DNA of 64,000 bases from contig JAIELJ010000014.1 of NCBI GenBank assembly GCA_019753105.1, positions 62,001-126,000 on the forward strand, written 5' to 3'. Shown here in pieces: positions 44,386 to 53,323 of this stretch (within the stretch, counting starts at the first letter, position 1; each line of letters starts with the position of its first letter). The position numbers were made by a program, and so were the translations under genes. The stretch is from Hyphomonadaceae bacterium (GTDB taxonomy: Bacteria; Pseudomonadota; Alphaproteobacteria; Caulobacterales; Aquidulcibacteraceae). A model generated the notes under the pieces. It worked only from the letters and a program-made list of their open reading frames with translations. It searched no databases and was not told the origin of the DNA.

Positions 44386-44919
44386 ATGCAGATCGCCAAT
44401 GCGCAAATGCCGACCTCTTTCCGCCCGGGCGACCACATCGTCTATCCGGCGCACGGCGTTGGCCGCGTTATGGGCGTCGAGAAGCAGTCGGTCGCCGGTA
44501 TCGACCTGGACGTGTTTGTCATTTCCTTCGACCACGAGAAGATGACCCTGCGCGTGCCGACCACGAAGGCGAAGTCCTGCGGCATGCGTCCGCTGGCCTC
44601 CGGCGAGGTGGTCGATCAGGCCATGAAGACGCTGCAGGGCCGCGCCCGCATCAAGCGCACCATGTGGTCACGCCGGGCCCAGGAATACGAAGCCAAGATC
44701 AATTCGGGCGACCTCGTCTCGATCGCGGAAGTCGTGCGCGACCTGCACCGCGCCTCGGACCAGCCGGAACAGTCCTATTCGGAGCGTCAGCTCTATGAAT
44801 CGGCGCTGGACCGCATGGCCCGCGAACTGGCGGCCGTCGACAAGATCAGCCGCGACGATGCGGTGGTAAAGGTCACCAACTCGCTGGCTTCGAAGAAGCA
44901 AACCGCCGCTGCAGCCTAA
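44386..44919 (+). CDS. carD: CarD family transcription regulator
   Basis: The 177-residue protein has the CarD/TRCF RNAP-interaction domain (FRPGDHIVYPAHGVGRVMGV, then MTLRVPTTKAKSCGMRPLAS) and a helical C-terminus. CarD binds the RNA polymerase beta subunit and stabilises open complexes. GGAG lies 8 nt before the ATG at 44386; an in-frame ATG at 44362 is a weaker option. A strong terminator follows the gene, separating it from rpoH. Confidence 0.94.
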   Translation: MQIANAQMPTSFRPGDHIVYPAHGVGRVMGVEKQSVAGIDLDVFVISFDHEKMTLRVPTTKAKSCGMRPLASGEVVDQAMKTLQGRARIKRTMWSRRAQEYEAKINSGDLVSIAEVVRDLHRASDQPEQSYSERQLYESALDRMARELAAVDKISRDDAVVKVTNSLASKKQTAAAA

Positions 44920-44946
44920 ACGGCGCGTCGTCCATAACAGATCGGA

Positions 44947-44976
44947 AAGGCCGGGCCGCAAGCCCGGCCTTTTTTG
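44947..44976 (+). terminator. rho-independent terminator of carD
   Basis: A 10-bp perfect stem AAGGCCGGGC/GCCCGGCCTT with CGCAA loop is followed by a run of Ts. It lies 27 nt past the carD stop. Confidence 0.92.
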
Positions 44977-45084
44977 TTCCCCGCAATGGCGCCCAAACCG
45001 GGTTTCACGCGTTCGTGACCTGCTGGCTGCGGATTGGCGCGCATCGTACGCAAACCTGTCGCCGACTTGGACGTAAAGGGAAGT

Positions 45085-45969
45085 ATGGCGCTCACCGAGA
45101 CAACCGACCTCCGGCGCGGATCGCAGCGATTTATGCGCGAGGCGATGCGCGCGCCGATGCTGTCCGCCGAACATGAACGCGATCTCGCCGCCCGCTGGCG
45201 CGATCATGGTGACGAACGCGCAATGCACGAGCTGATCACGGCTTACATCCGCCTGGTCGTCGCGATGGCCGCGCGTTTCCGCCATTACGGGCTGCCGATG
45301 AGCGATCTCGTGCAGGAGGGCAATGTTGGCCTGATGCAAGCCGCGGCGCGGTTCGAGCCGGAGCGCGAAGTGCGCTTCTCGACGTATGCGTCCTGGTGGA
45401 TCCGTTCGGCGATGCAGGATTTCGTTCTGCGCAATTGGTCAATCGTGCGCACTGGCACCACTTCGGCGCAGAAATCGCTCTTTTTCAATCTCCGGCGCCT
45501 ACGCGCCAAGATTGGCGACGTCAACGAAAGCGGCATTAGCGCAGACGCGCGTGGCAAGGTCGCGCGTGCGCTAAACGTGCCCGAGCATGATGTAGCTTCG
45601 ATGGCCGCGCGCATGTCCGCGCCCGATCGCTCGCTCAACGCACCGCTGACCGAAGATGGCGACGGCGAATGGCAAGACATGCTCGCCGACGGTGCAGCGA
45701 GCCCCGAAGCACAAGTGATGGAAGCGCACGATAGTGAAGCGCGTGCCACGCTGGTCAGCGATGCGATGCGCGATCTCAACGAGCGCGAACGCTTGATCAT
45801 CCGCGAGCGCAAGCTTGAGGAAGAAGGCGTAACTTTGGAAGCGCTGGGCCAGCGGCTCGGCATCTCAAAGGAGCGCGTGCGCCAGATCGAAGGCAATGCG
45901 CTGGAAAAGCTGCGCCGCGCCTTGATCGCGCGCGTCGGCGATCCGGTCGCGGCGGGGTATGTGGGTTAG
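45085..45969 (+). CDS. rpoH: RNA polymerase sigma-32 factor
   Basis: The 294-residue sigma factor has the region 2 core (LITAYIRLVVAMAARFRHYG, LPMSDLVQEGNVGLMQAA, RFSTYASWWIRSAMQDFVLR), the RpoH box QKSLFFNLRRLRAKIGD that marks heat-shock sigmas, and region 4 (LGISKERVRQIEGNALEKLR). AAGGGAAG precedes the ATG at 45085, preferred to the longer start at 45034. It directs heat-shock gene transcription. Confidence 0.96.
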   Translation: MALTETTDLRRGSQRFMREAMRAPMLSAEHERDLAARWRDHGDERAMHELITAYIRLVVAMAARFRHYGLPMSDLVQEGNVGLMQAAARFEPEREVRFSTYASWWIRSAMQDFVLRNWSIVRTGTTSAQKSLFFNLRRLRAKIGDVNESGISADARGKVARALNVPEHDVASMAARMSAPDRSLNAPLTEDGDGEWQDMLADGAASPEAQVMEAHDSEARATLVSDAMRDLNERERLIIRERKLEEEGVTLEALGQRLGISKERVRQIEGNALEKLRRALIARVGDPVAAGYVG

Positions 45970-46790
45970 TCCGCCAGTACTTCCAGCTGGCTTGCGTGCT
46001 CCAGGCAGAGCTGCGGCTCATCGCGATAAACGCCGAGCGGCCCGCGCACGCGAACACGGGTGCCAGTGAGCGTGTTAAGCGCGGGGCCATCCCACGCCGT
46101 AAAGTTCTCACCGAACACAACGATCGCGAATGGCGTTTCCGCAGGGCCGCCTTCCAGCGTTAGAGCCGCGCGCGTGTCGAACACACGCGCATCCGCAACG
46201 CGCGCTTCAAGCACGCGGTAGGGCGCGTCACCGCGCAGACAGTTGGCGTTCCCTTCCAACGCCTGCGTTGCAGCCGTGCGCGCCGTCAGCGCGCGATAGT
46301 CACGCTGCCCCCACAAACCACGCTCCTGCGCCCGCGCCTGCGCTTCAAGCGTAAGCAGCTCCGCGCTGCGCGCATGATTATCCCGCCGAGGCCGCACATA
46401 AGCGGCGCCGCGCGTCACAAGCTCATGCTGCAGCCAAAACCAGCGTCCGCCTTCGCTCTTGACAAACACATGCGCGATCGCCGCTTCTGGCGGTGCCTCA
46501 GTTTGGCCCTCGCGCGGGCGCGCCACCCAGCGGCGCGTACCGCCATAAGTGAGCAAAACTTCGCGATGCAGCGCGAGCGCTTCGAGCTCGCCTTGCGCTT
46601 GGGCGGCGTAAGCGTCTTCGCCACGCGGCGCGTCGATCTCGGCCAGAAAAACGCGCAAGCCGGACTCGAGCTCAAGCGTATCGCCATTATAGGCGCGCAC
46701 CACGCGCCCTTCCTCGCCGCGCTCCAATTCGCCGATCTGCGGGCCGCAAGCGACGAGGAGCAGCAGCGCGAAAGCGGCGAGCGCGCGCAC
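45966..46790 (-). CDS. lipoprotein with staphylococcal-nuclease-like domain
   Basis: The 274-residue protein has a lipobox (MRALAAFALLLLVACGPQIG), then an SNase/thermonuclease-like domain: VVRAYNGDTLELESGLRVFL and AEIDAPRGEDAYAAQAQGEL, with TRGAAYVRPRRDNHARSAEL and AQARAQERGLWGQ. The catalytic arginines are not all evident, so it may be a non-catalytic member. The GTG start shares one base with the ggt stop (TAGTG), so the two are translated together. Confidence 0.8.
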   Translation of the reverse strand: MRALAAFALLLLVACGPQIGELERGEEGRVVRAYNGDTLELESGLRVFLAEIDAPRGEDAYAAQAQGELEALALHREVLLTYGGTRRWVARPREGQTEAPPEAAIAHVFVKSEGGRWFWLQHELVTRGAAYVRPRRDNHARSAELLTLEAQARAQERGLWGQRDYRALTARTAATQALEGNANCLRGDAPYRVLEARVADARVFDTRAALTLEGGPAETPFAIVVFGENFTAWDGPALNTLTGTRVRVRGPLGVYRDEPQLCLEHASQLEVLAD

Positions 46791-48592
46791 TAATATCCGC
46801 CTGCGGAGCCGTCCTTCCGCATCTCAGTGGCGACCTCATAGACGCCGTTTGGTTGGCGCAGGATGGCCTGATAGCCGCCGAAACTGCCATCGGCGCCGCG
46901 TATGCGATGCCCGCGTCTCTCCAATTCTCGGCGCACGTCGGGCAGAATGCCGTTCTCCATGGCGACAAAGCCAACACCGTCCGGCTCATCGCCCGTTGGT
47001 TCAGCGCCGCCATAGAAGCGATAGCGCGCCGCGTCGCCGGCGGCTTGCAGGTCCATGTCGTAGTCGATCAAGTTGATGATGATCTGCACGTGGCCTTGCG
47101 GCTGCATGTCGCCGCCCATGACGCCGAAGGCGAGCCACGGCTGGCCGTCGCGCAGTGCGAACGCCGGGATGATGGTTTGGAAGGGGCGGCGGCCGGGCGC
47201 GTACACGTTCGGATGACCGCGCTCAAGCGAGAACAATTCCGCGCGGTCTTGCAGCATGAAGCCCAGACCATCCGGCACGAGCCCTGAACCCATGCCGCGA
47301 TAGTTCGACTGGATCAGCGACACCATCATGCCGTTTGAGTCGGCGGTGGTGAGGTAGGTGGTGTCGCCATCAATGCGCAGCTCCGCGTGCGGCGGCGGCG
47401 GCATAGCGCGATCGTTGGAGATCATGGCGCGGCGCGCGGCCGTGTACTCGTCCGTCAGCAACTCACGCGTATCGAAGCCGGTGAACGCCGGATCGCCGTA
47501 AAACTGCGCGCGATCGGCGAACGCCAGACGCGTCGCTTCGATCTGCGTGTGCAGCGAGTCCGCGGAGAGGAATCCCATGCCGCGCAGATCGAACGCTTCC
47601 AGGATACGCAATGTTTGCAGCGCTACGACACCCTGGCTGTTCGGCGGCAGCTCGCACACTTCGACGCTGCGATACGGCGCACAGATCGGATCGACCCACT
47701 CGCCTTCGTGACGCGCGAGATCGTCGTACCGCAGCCAGCCGCCAATGCGGCGGATGTAGGCGTCGATCGTCCGCGCCACTGGCCCGCGATAATAGGCATC
47801 GCGCCCATCGCGGGAGAGAAGCTCAAGCGTGTTGGCGAGATCGGGATTGCGGAACATGCCGTGCCCATCGGGCATCCGGCGTTCTTCACCGCAATTTTCT
47901 TGGCAGAAATAAAGCGCGCGCGCGTTAGCGATTTCCTGCAAGCGGCCCGCCGCGAACTCGGTTTCCAAACGCCGGCGATTGTTCGCCCAATACATCGCAA
48001 TCGTTTGCGGGATCGGCGCGCCTTCGCGGGCGTAACGGATCGTCGGCGCCAAGAGATCGCTCATCGGCAAACGGCCGAAGCGCTCATGCAGCGCAAACCA
48101 GCCATCGACGGTGCCCGGCACACTCACACTCGCCGCGCCAAAGCTCGGCACCGCGTCGGGATTGCCGCGCCGCCGTGCTTCGCGGCGCATCTCCGCCAGC
48201 GACATGCCGCGTGGTGTGCGGCCGGAGCCGTTATAGCCGTAGAGACGCTCTGTCTCCGGATCCCAGACGATAACGAAGATATCGCCGCCTATGCCGTTGC
48301 CCGTCGGTTCGACCAAGCCCAGCATCGCATTCGCGGCGATTGCCGCGTCGATGGCGGAGCCGCCCGCGCGCAGAATGTCGATCGCGGTTTGCGTCGCTAA
48401 TGGGTGCGCGGTCGCTGCCGCGCCATTGCGTGCGATCACAGGCGAGCGCGTCGCGAAGCTCTGCCCAGACACGCGCTCGCCGCGTCCAAAATTCGGATCA
48501 CGCACCGGCGCATCCTGCGCGCTCGCGCTCGTGGCGATAAGCGCCGCGCCAAGCAGCGCGCTTGCGAGCGCTCTTTCAAATCCCGTCCGCAT
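46790..48592 (-). CDS. ggt: gamma-glutamyltransferase
   Basis: The 600-residue Ntn hydrolase cleaves gamma-glutamyl bonds such as those of glutathione. It has a signal peptide (MRTGFERALASALLGAALIA, then TSASAQ), GGSAIDAAIAANAMLGLVEP and IGGDIFVIVWDP, and the self-cleavage/nucleophile Thr in the TTADSNGMMVSLIQSNYRGM region. It ends with LAFGVMGGDMQPQGHVQIII. Probably periplasmic. GGGAG lies upstream of the ATG. Confidence 0.94.
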   Translation of the reverse strand: MRTGFERALASALLGAALIATSASAQDAPVRDPNFGRGERVSGQSFATRSPVIARNGAAATAHPLATQTAIDILRAGGSAIDAAIAANAMLGLVEPTGNGIGGDIFVIVWDPETERLYGYNGSGRTPRGMSLAEMRREARRRGNPDAVPSFGAASVSVPGTVDGWFALHERFGRLPMSDLLAPTIRYAREGAPIPQTIAMYWANNRRRLETEFAAGRLQEIANARALYFCQENCGEERRMPDGHGMFRNPDLANTLELLSRDGRDAYYRGPVARTIDAYIRRIGGWLRYDDLARHEGEWVDPICAPYRSVEVCELPPNSQGVVALQTLRILEAFDLRGMGFLSADSLHTQIEATRLAFADRAQFYGDPAFTGFDTRELLTDEYTAARRAMISNDRAMPPPPHAELRIDGDTTYLTTADSNGMMVSLIQSNYRGMGSGLVPDGLGFMLQDRAELFSLERGHPNVYAPGRRPFQTIIPAFALRDGQPWLAFGVMGGDMQPQGHVQIIINLIDYDMDLQAAGDAARYRFYGGAEPTGDEPDGVGFVAMENGILPDVRRELERRGHRIRGADGSFGGYQAILRQPNGVYEVATEMRKDGSAGGY

Positions 48593-48730
48593 GAGCAGAT
48601 CTCCCTGTCGGCGCCACTCAAACAGGCGCCACGCACAAGGGCAACCGCAAAGCGACCGGCTGGCGAAAGCGCGGTCGGCGGAGCAAGAAAAGCTGGCGCG
48701 TCAGGCTATCGCGCGACTCATTCAGTGCGG

Positions 48731-49123
48731 CTAGCCCGCGCGCTTGATCTGTTCCCGAATGTAAGCGCGGTCTCTCTCCGCTTCCTCCGCCGAATGATAA
48801 CCCGACGCCTGCAAGCGTTCGGTCGCGTGGTCCCACAGAGCGAGCAAGCTATTGCCTGGGCCGGACAGCAACCCCCGATAAACGTGATGGCTGCCGCAAC
48901 TCAATTCGCGGTCTAGGACATTCGTAACAAGCACCCATACGACCGTGCTCGGCTCAAGCTTCTCAGTTCGAATTGCACTCACTATTTGCGCAACGTCGGT
49001 GTTGATCTTTTCGCGTACCCATTCGCGGACTTGCGACATAGGAAAGAGACGACACTTGTCGTCCGTACAAACGCGGTCCAAGGCGAGCAGCGTTTCCTTG
49101 ACCTCTTTCGGCTGAAACAGCAT
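48731..49123 (-). CDS. hypothetical protein
   Basis: The 130-residue soluble protein starts MLFQPKEVKETLLALDRVCT and has a helical composition with four cysteines and paired histidines (CGSHHVYRGLLSGPGN). The amino-acid use is protein-like and the frame is uninterrupted, but no family is recognised. Its codon use seems less GC-biased than neighbours, which may hint at a different origin. Confidence 0.55.
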   Translation of the reverse strand: MLFQPKEVKETLLALDRVCTDDKCRLFPMSQVREWVREKINTDVAQIVSAIRTEKLEPSTVVWVLVTNVLDRELSCGSHHVYRGLLSGPGNSLLALWDHATERLQASGYHSAEEAERDRAYIREQIKRAG

Positions 49124-49222
49124 CGCATGATCCTAAACGGTACGCCGCGCGAATGCCTAGTGGCTGACCTTCGCGAACCGAGTGGCTACCCTCATTGAAA
49201 GCAAAGCGCTTTCCGAGTGCAG

Positions 49223-49299
49223 TGGCGACCCCGGAGAGATTCGAACTCCCGACCATGTCCTTAGGACGGACCTGCTCTATCCAGCTGAGCTACGGGGCC
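49223..49299 (-). tRNA. tRNA-Arg (CCT)
   Basis: A 77-nt cloverleaf on the minus strand with acceptor GGCCCCG/CGGGGTC, D arm GCTCAGCTGGATAGAGC, anticodon loop GTCCTAA giving CCT, T loop TTCGAAT and an encoded CCA end. Confidence 0.95.
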
Positions 49300-49417
49300 G
49301 GATACGCGCAGAGCTAGGAAAAACAACGCCGTAGCGCAACTGCTTTGGCGCTGGACGGCGGTGGGGGCGAAGTCGCATCATGGCGGCAGCTCGGGGACAA
49401 GACGGGGATTTCCACGC

Positions 49418-51247
49418 ATGGCGCATCGCAACGCCAATCTATGGTCGCGCGTAGCGTCGCGGCTCACTGCTGCTTCGCACACGCGCGCCGGCGCCATGCG
49501 CTGGATTTTGCTGATTGCGCTGACGCTCGTGTGGATTGGCGGCGGGCTTTACTATTGGCGCGATCGCGGCGCGTTGGAGGCGCTTTATCTCACTGTCAGC
49601 GCTGTCGGCATGTGGGACGGCTATTTCGACGCGAATGATGTCCTGCTGCAAGTCGTACGCTATGCGGCGCTGGCTGTGCCGGTTGTGGGCTTGCTGTTTG
49701 CGTTCTCGGGGCAGCTTGGGCGCGCGCTGGCGCGGCTCTTTAATCTCGGTGCGTCTCGTCACGTGGTGATCGCGGGCGAGAATCCCGCCGCAATGACGCT
49801 GGCGCTCGATTGCCGGCGCTTCAATGACAGCGTCATCCTGCTCGCGGAGTCGCTTTCTGACGATGCGGCCCTCGGCCTGCGCCGCAAGGGCATCACTGTG
49901 ATCGAGGGCGATGCCACGCATCAGGAGACATTGCGTGGCGCGCGCGCGCATCATGCGGCGCATGTCGTCGCGTTTGCGCCGGATGATACGGTGAACCTGC
50001 AGATCGAAGCCGCTGTGCGCCGTCTCATCGGCGATGCCAAGCGCAAGCCGCCGATTGCCGTGCATGTCTCGACGCACTCTTCAGTCTTGCTGAAGGAAGC
50101 GCGCGAGATGCGCTCGATGCAGATGCGCAAGGGCAAGCGCGCCGCGCCGCCGATCGATCCGAAGCCGTTTTCGCTGGAGGAGATTGGCGCCCGCTCGCTG
50201 ATTCAACGCGAAAGCCAGGGTTTGCTCGCGCTGGCGAAGCAACTCAACCAGGATCGTGTGCATATCGTTTTCTTCGGCTTCGATGCCGGCGCTGAAGCGC
50301 TGGCGGAACGCATTCTGGTGAGCTTGTGGTCGGCGCATTTCGAAGCGCCGCGGATCACTGTGCTTGCGCCGAATCCGCAAGCTGTCGGCGATGGTTTCCG
50401 CGCCCGTCACCGCGAGGCGTTCGCGCACCCGCAAATCTGGAGCGCGGATATTGCGTTCATGACATTTGACTGGGACGCCGCATCCATCACCGAGGATTTG
50501 TTGAGCGGTGTCGAAAGCGCGCGCGGCAAGCCGACGGCCGTCGTGGTCGCGACCGGCGCCGATCCGGGCAACATCCATCTGGCGCTCGCGTTGAAGCGCG
50601 CGTGCAATCGCGGCAACCGCTGGCCGGTGCCAATCTTCATGCGCGAGACCAGCCAGTCCGAGTTCTCGAAGGAATACGCCAAGGGCGACGAGACCGAAGA
50701 GCTGGACGCATTTCTGCAGGCCTTCGGCGCGCATCAGCAGAACGCCACCCGCAGCCGCATCATTGAAGGCTCGCTCGATCGCGGTGCGGCCATCGCACAC
50801 GAGCACTACAATAAGGGCCTCGGCAAGAACGGCGCGATGAACATGAAGGAGTTGCAGGCAGCAACCCGCGATTGGAGCGATGTGCTGGAGACGTATCGCG
50901 CGGCGAACCGCGCGGTGTCGGATTCGGCGATGACCAAACTCTGGGACGCCGGCTGGGCGCCCGTAAAGAAGGGCGAGCGCGGCGAGACTGCGCCGACAAT
51001 TCCGGATGACATCATCGAGCGCATGGCGCGGCGCGAGCATGATCGTTGGATGGCCGAACGGCTTGTCTCAGGCTGGCGCCCGACAGAGCCCGGTGAAAAA
51101 CGCAACAACGATCTCATGATCCACGACAAGATTGTGCCGTGGGATGCGCTGAGTGACGCCGATAAGAACAATGACGTCGTGCAAGTGCGCGCGGCGATCG
51201 ATGTCGCGCGCGCAACGCATAAGGATGGCTTCGTTCAGCGGACTTAG
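49418..51247 (+). CDS. channel-like TrkA-N / RyR domain protein
   Basis: The 609-residue protein has a first membrane helix (about 28-46), a pore-loop-like stretch (GALEALYLTVSAVGMWDGYF, 51-70), a second helix (about 78-97), then a Rossmann-type TrkA-N/RCK-like region from HVVIAGENPAAMTLALDC (115 on). A second Rossmann-like unit follows near 285-330 (VHIVFFGFDAGAEALAERIL). The C-terminus is a RyR domain (EHDRWMAERLVSGWRPTEPG, IVPWDALSDADKNNDV). The order matches 2-TM K+ channels of the MthK type, but the filter sequence TVGYG is replaced. Function unknown; nucleotide-gated transport is inference. Confidence 0.8.
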   Translation: MAHRNANLWSRVASRLTAASHTRAGAMRWILLIALTLVWIGGGLYYWRDRGALEALYLTVSAVGMWDGYFDANDVLLQVVRYAALAVPVVGLLFAFSGQLGRALARLFNLGASRHVVIAGENPAAMTLALDCRRFNDSVILLAESLSDDAALGLRRKGITVIEGDATHQETLRGARAHHAAHVVAFAPDDTVNLQIEAAVRRLIGDAKRKPPIAVHVSTHSSVLLKEAREMRSMQMRKGKRAAPPIDPKPFSLEEIGARSLIQRESQGLLALAKQLNQDRVHIVFFGFDAGAEALAERILVSLWSAHFEAPRITVLAPNPQAVGDGFRARHREAFAHPQIWSADIAFMTFDWDAASITEDLLSGVESARGKPTAVVVATGADPGNIHLALALKRACNRGNRWPVPIFMRETSQSEFSKEYAKGDETEELDAFLQAFGAHQQNATRSRIIEGSLDRGAAIAHEHYNKGLGKNGAMNMKELQAATRDWSDVLETYRAANRAVSDSAMTKLWDAGWAPVKKGERGETAPTIPDDIIERMARREHDRWMAERLVSGWRPTEPGEKRNNDLMIHDKIVPWDALSDADKNNDVVQVRAAIDVARATHKDGFVQRT

Positions 51248-53292
51248 TCGCCGATCCGCCCGCCATCGTCGCGCGTGACGATCACCACGGCTGAACGCGG
51301 CCAGGCATCGCCGCCATCGGGGAAGTGCGACGGCACGGCTTCCCCCATCCAGCGCAGCGTCGTGAAGTCCGCCCCGGTGACGTCGTTCGAGCCTGGGTGC
51401 TGGATCGCGCAAAGGAATGCGCGTTCGTCCGGCGTCATTGTTGGTCCGGAGACCTCGGCGCCGACTGGGGCGACGAGGAAGCGCTTGACCGGGCGCGGCG
51501 CGGCGGCGTCGACCTGTGTTGCGAGCACGCAGTCGTTGCAATCGCCGAATACGCCGTCATTGCCGTCAGTGGCGATCCATACCCGGCGGCCAGAGTCGAT
51601 GAAGAAATTGTCCGGGCAGGCGAAGCGATCGCCGGTGAATGTCGGCTCGCCATCGTGCGACACCGACACGTGGACCGGCGCGCCGCTGCGCGTGCGCGAG
51701 GTGAGTTCTTGCGCGTCCGGATCGCCGCAGAGTGCGAAAACGTCCCAGCTGAAGCGCTCGGCGCTTGTATCGCCGTCGGCTTCGTCGATGCGAAGGATAT
51801 GGCCGGGCAGATTGTTCTGGGCCGTGTATTGGTTCGGGCTCTCGCGACGCGGGTTGCCGGGGGCATCGAAGCCGCGCTCGCTGTTATTGGTGCACGCAAT
51901 CAGCACAGTGCCATCGCCGCGCCACTCGTGATCGATCACGGGCTCGACATCTTCCGGACGATCCATCGGCGTTGCGCCCAATAGGCGCGCGGCGTCTCGA
52001 ACACGCATGAGCATGTCGCCGAGATCGGCAAAACGGATCGTCAATTCCTGTTCTTCCGCTGCGCGGTTGGCGGCGTCGACTGTGAGCTTGATCCAGCGGC
52101 CCTGGCCGTTTTCGAGGAATTGCGCTGCGTAGAGATCTCCCTCGTCGAGCAAATCCATATTGGCGGCGCGGTTGGCCGGATCGAAGCGGCCGCGCGTCAC
52201 GAATTTATAGAGATGCTCACCGCGCTGATCGTCGCCGGTATAGACCGCGACGCGCCCATCACGGCCAATCGCGGTGTTGGCGCACTCGTTCTTCTTGCGA
52301 CCAAGCGCTGTGCGCTTTTTCGGCGCCGCCGTTGGATCGTGCGGATCGATTTCGACAACCCAGCCGTAGAGCGACGGTCCATACGGGTTTTGCGCGAGCC
52401 GGAACGGCGCCGGCGCCAAGGTCGCCGGGAAGTAGGCGCCCGGATAGCCGTGACTCAGAACATCGAGCGCGTACGGCTGATCGCTGAATGAGGTCGCGCT
52501 GATGTCGCTGCTGCGGCCAACGAATAGACCATCAAAGTTTTCTTCAGCCGTGAGATATGTGCCCCACGGCGTGAGCCCGCCGGCACAATTTGCAGCCGTG
52601 CCGCACGAGACCTGGCCCGCCGGCGCGCCCGGTTCGGCGGTATTGACGGCCTCAGATGCCGCAACGATCCAACGATGGTTCGCGGCGGGACCAGTGAAAC
52701 GCACCGGGGTGAACGGCGTGATGCGGCGGTTCTTGCCTTGGCCCGGCGCTGCATTCTTCTGCACCCGCCAGTTCGCGCCGTCACGCGTCAGCTCGACGAT
52801 GCTAACACCGACCGAGGCGTACATCGCTTCGGCCTGCGCTGGTGTGAAATCGGCCGCCGCCCGGACGGATGGAAACATCAGTTCGGGGATGGCGTACTCG
52901 TTGTTGGCGCAGAGGATGAGGCGGTTAGTCTCGCGCGGTGGCGGGAAGGCGTACTCGGCCGAGAACAGCGCCAGCATGTCGTTATTCTGGCCGAAGCGTT
53001 GCTCTTGCTCGGTGCGCGTCAGCGTGTCTGGAGCGAAGTCAGCGGAGACGGTGTCAAACAGCGCATCGCCCCACGCAATCAGCGGGCGCCACGAATAGCC
53101 CGGCGGCAGCGAGATCGTATCCGCATTGGTCGCCGCTACGGAAGCGAAGTTCGCGGCTGCGCTATGTGCGCTCGTTGCAGGGGGCGCCGCACTTGGCGTC
53201 GCGCAAGCGGCGAGGTTAAGCAGAGGCAATCCCGCCAGCCCGCCGAGCAAAGCGCGACGCGTGGCGATAATGTCGTTCAGATGCTTGGTCAC
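51244..53292 (-). CDS. phoX: PhoX family alkaline phosphatase
   Basis: The 682-residue exported protein has a Tat signal (ATRRALLGGLAGLPLLNLAA) and the PhoX/DUF839 pattern: GDALFDTVSADFAPDTLTRT, FGQNNDMLALF, NEYAIPELMF, CAGGLTPWGTYLTAEENFDG and VFGDCNDCVLATQV. PhoX enzymes are calcium/iron phosphatases secreted folded through Tat. The GTG start gives this signal. It converges with the channel-like gene with a 4 nt overlap. Confidence 0.92.
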   Translation of the reverse strand: MTKHLNDIIATRRALLGGLAGLPLLNLAACATPSAAPPATSAHSAAANFASVAATNADTISLPPGYSWRPLIAWGDALFDTVSADFAPDTLTRTEQEQRFGQNNDMLALFSAEYAFPPPRETNRLILCANNEYAIPELMFPSVRAAADFTPAQAEAMYASVGVSIVELTRDGANWRVQKNAAPGQGKNRRITPFTPVRFTGPAANHRWIVAASEAVNTAEPGAPAGQVSCGTAANCAGGLTPWGTYLTAEENFDGLFVGRSSDISATSFSDQPYALDVLSHGYPGAYFPATLAPAPFRLAQNPYGPSLYGWVVEIDPHDPTAAPKKRTALGRKKNECANTAIGRDGRVAVYTGDDQRGEHLYKFVTRGRFDPANRAANMDLLDEGDLYAAQFLENGQGRWIKLTVDAANRAAEEQELTIRFADLGDMLMRVRDAARLLGATPMDRPEDVEPVIDHEWRGDGTVLIACTNNSERGFDAPGNPRRESPNQYTAQNNLPGHILRIDEADGDTSAERFSWDVFALCGDPDAQELTSRTRSGAPVHVSVSHDGEPTFTGDRFACPDNFFIDSGRRVWIATDGNDGVFGDCNDCVLATQVDAAAPRPVKRFLVAPVGAEVSGPTMTPDERAFLCAIQHPGSNDVTGADFTTLRWMGEAVPSHFPDGGDAWPRSAVVIVTRDDGGRIGD

Positions 53293-53323
53293 GGCGCATT
53301 ATCCTCGCGAATTTCCGGTCCGA

